Positions 32,983 to 33,157 of a stretch of DNA of 33,157 bases are shown piece by piece. The notes below the pieces were generated by a model. It was not told where the DNA came from. It saw nothing but the letters and a program-made list of their open reading frames with translations, and did no database searches. Made by a program: the position numbers and the translations under genes. Origin of the DNA: an uncultured Alphaproteobacteria bacterium (GTDB lineage: Bacteria > Pseudomonadota > Alphaproteobacteria > Geminicoccales > Geminicoccaceae); the NCBI GenBank assembly GCA_937926445.1, contig CALBAK010000100.1, positions 1-33,157 on the forward strand, given 5' to 3'. The first letter of the stretch is position 1; every line of letters starts with the position of its first letter.

Positions 32983-33157
32983 CTAGAGCCCGAAGCGGCT
33001 CTTGAGGCCCACGAACACACCGAGGCCCTGGCCGCGATAGCCGAAGGCCTCCTCGTAGGTCTCGTCGAGGAGATTCTCGACCCGACCGAAGAGAGTCACC
33101 CCCGGCACGATCTCGTAGGCGGCGCTCGCCTGGACCAGCCAGAAATCGTCGAGCGTC
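32983..33157 (-). CDS. TonB-dependent outer-membrane receptor, C-terminus (BtuB-like), partial
   Basis: Only the last 58 residues are inside the window, ending at TAG 32983-32985. They read LFGRVENLLDETYEEAFGYRGQGLGVFVGL and finish in KSRFGL, the last beta-strands of a TonB-dependent barrel. The NLLDExYEExFGY pattern and terminal Phe-x-Leu resemble vitamin B12 receptors (BtuB). With cobalamin genes nearby, B12 or a related corrinoid is a plausible ligand, though siderophore receptors share this end. The rest of the gene and any riboswitch lie beyond the right edge. Confidence 0.75.
   Translation of the reverse strand, partial: TLDDFWLVQASAAYEIVPGVTLFGRVENLLDETYEEAFGYRGQGLGVFVGLKSRFGL

Noticed and set aside
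1-33157. tRNA genes, CRISPR arrays, insertion sequences, attachment sites or phage genes
   Set aside because: No cloverleaf, repeat-spacer pattern, transposase or terminal inverted repeats were recognised on either strand by eye.

Overview
This window is very GC-rich, densely coded DNA that looks like an alphaproteobacterium, probably of the Rhodospirillales kind. The grounds are a DUF1127 small protein, a plant/alphaproteobacterial-type glutamate-cysteine ligase, a GhrA-type reductase, DUF3750, a Tat-secreted TRAP binding protein, aerobic-type cobalamin genes and frequent GTG/TTG starts. I see no tRNA, rRNA, insertion sequence, CRISPR array or phage gene. Placement is inference from gene content only.

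Layout. (1) 1-3249 mixes intact and broken genes: the 3' end of an unknown gene, a voltage-sensor K+ channel with a cyclic-nucleotide-binding domain split by a frameshift, a convergent haloacetate/fluoroacetate dehalogenase with all expected catalytic residues, a truncated class III cyclase remnant and a DUF1127 gene. (2) 3301-4764 is a CBS/DUF294 nucleotidyltransferase on the minus strand. (3) 4916-15798 is a nine-gene plus-strand operon: GT2, GT4, two related small membrane proteins, an alkaline-phosphatase-superfamily protein, a Gfo/Idh/MocA oxidoreductase, a second alkaline-phosphatase-superfamily protein, an AsnB-type amidotransferase and a Wzx/MATE-like flippase. It looks like a surface-glycan assembly and export locus. 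(4) 15931-20023 holds cobI, cobB and a cobS-like gene whose acidic motif is lost, with an orphan TRAP binding protein between them. (5) 20142-26750 is a housekeeping/accessory mix: SGNH hydrolase, gshA, orphan ParA ATPase, 2-hydroxyacid dehydrogenase, DUF3750, a PRISE-type (progesterone 5-beta-reductase/iridoid synthase-like) reductase and an SRPBCC protein. (6) 26799-27250 is a decayed short-chain dehydrogenase. (7) 27457-31166 is a hyuB-hyuA hydantoinase/oxoprolinase pair. (8) 31201-33157 (minus) carries ppk2, tonB and the 3' end of a TonB-dependent, BtuB-like receptor.

How it fits together. The glycan operon is the most coherent system. Its two alkaline-phosphatase-superfamily proteins share a rewritten active site: His at the usual Thr/Ser nucleophile position, HxxxH for DxxxH, and SGD for SDH. 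They flank a sugar-type oxidoreductase. That is the best candidate here for undescribed chemistry, perhaps a modification of a lipid-linked glycan before export. The cobalamin genes and the BtuB-like receptor/TonB pair share a B12 theme but are not one operon. Three genes are visibly broken (channel, cyclase, SDR), so parts of the window are decaying.
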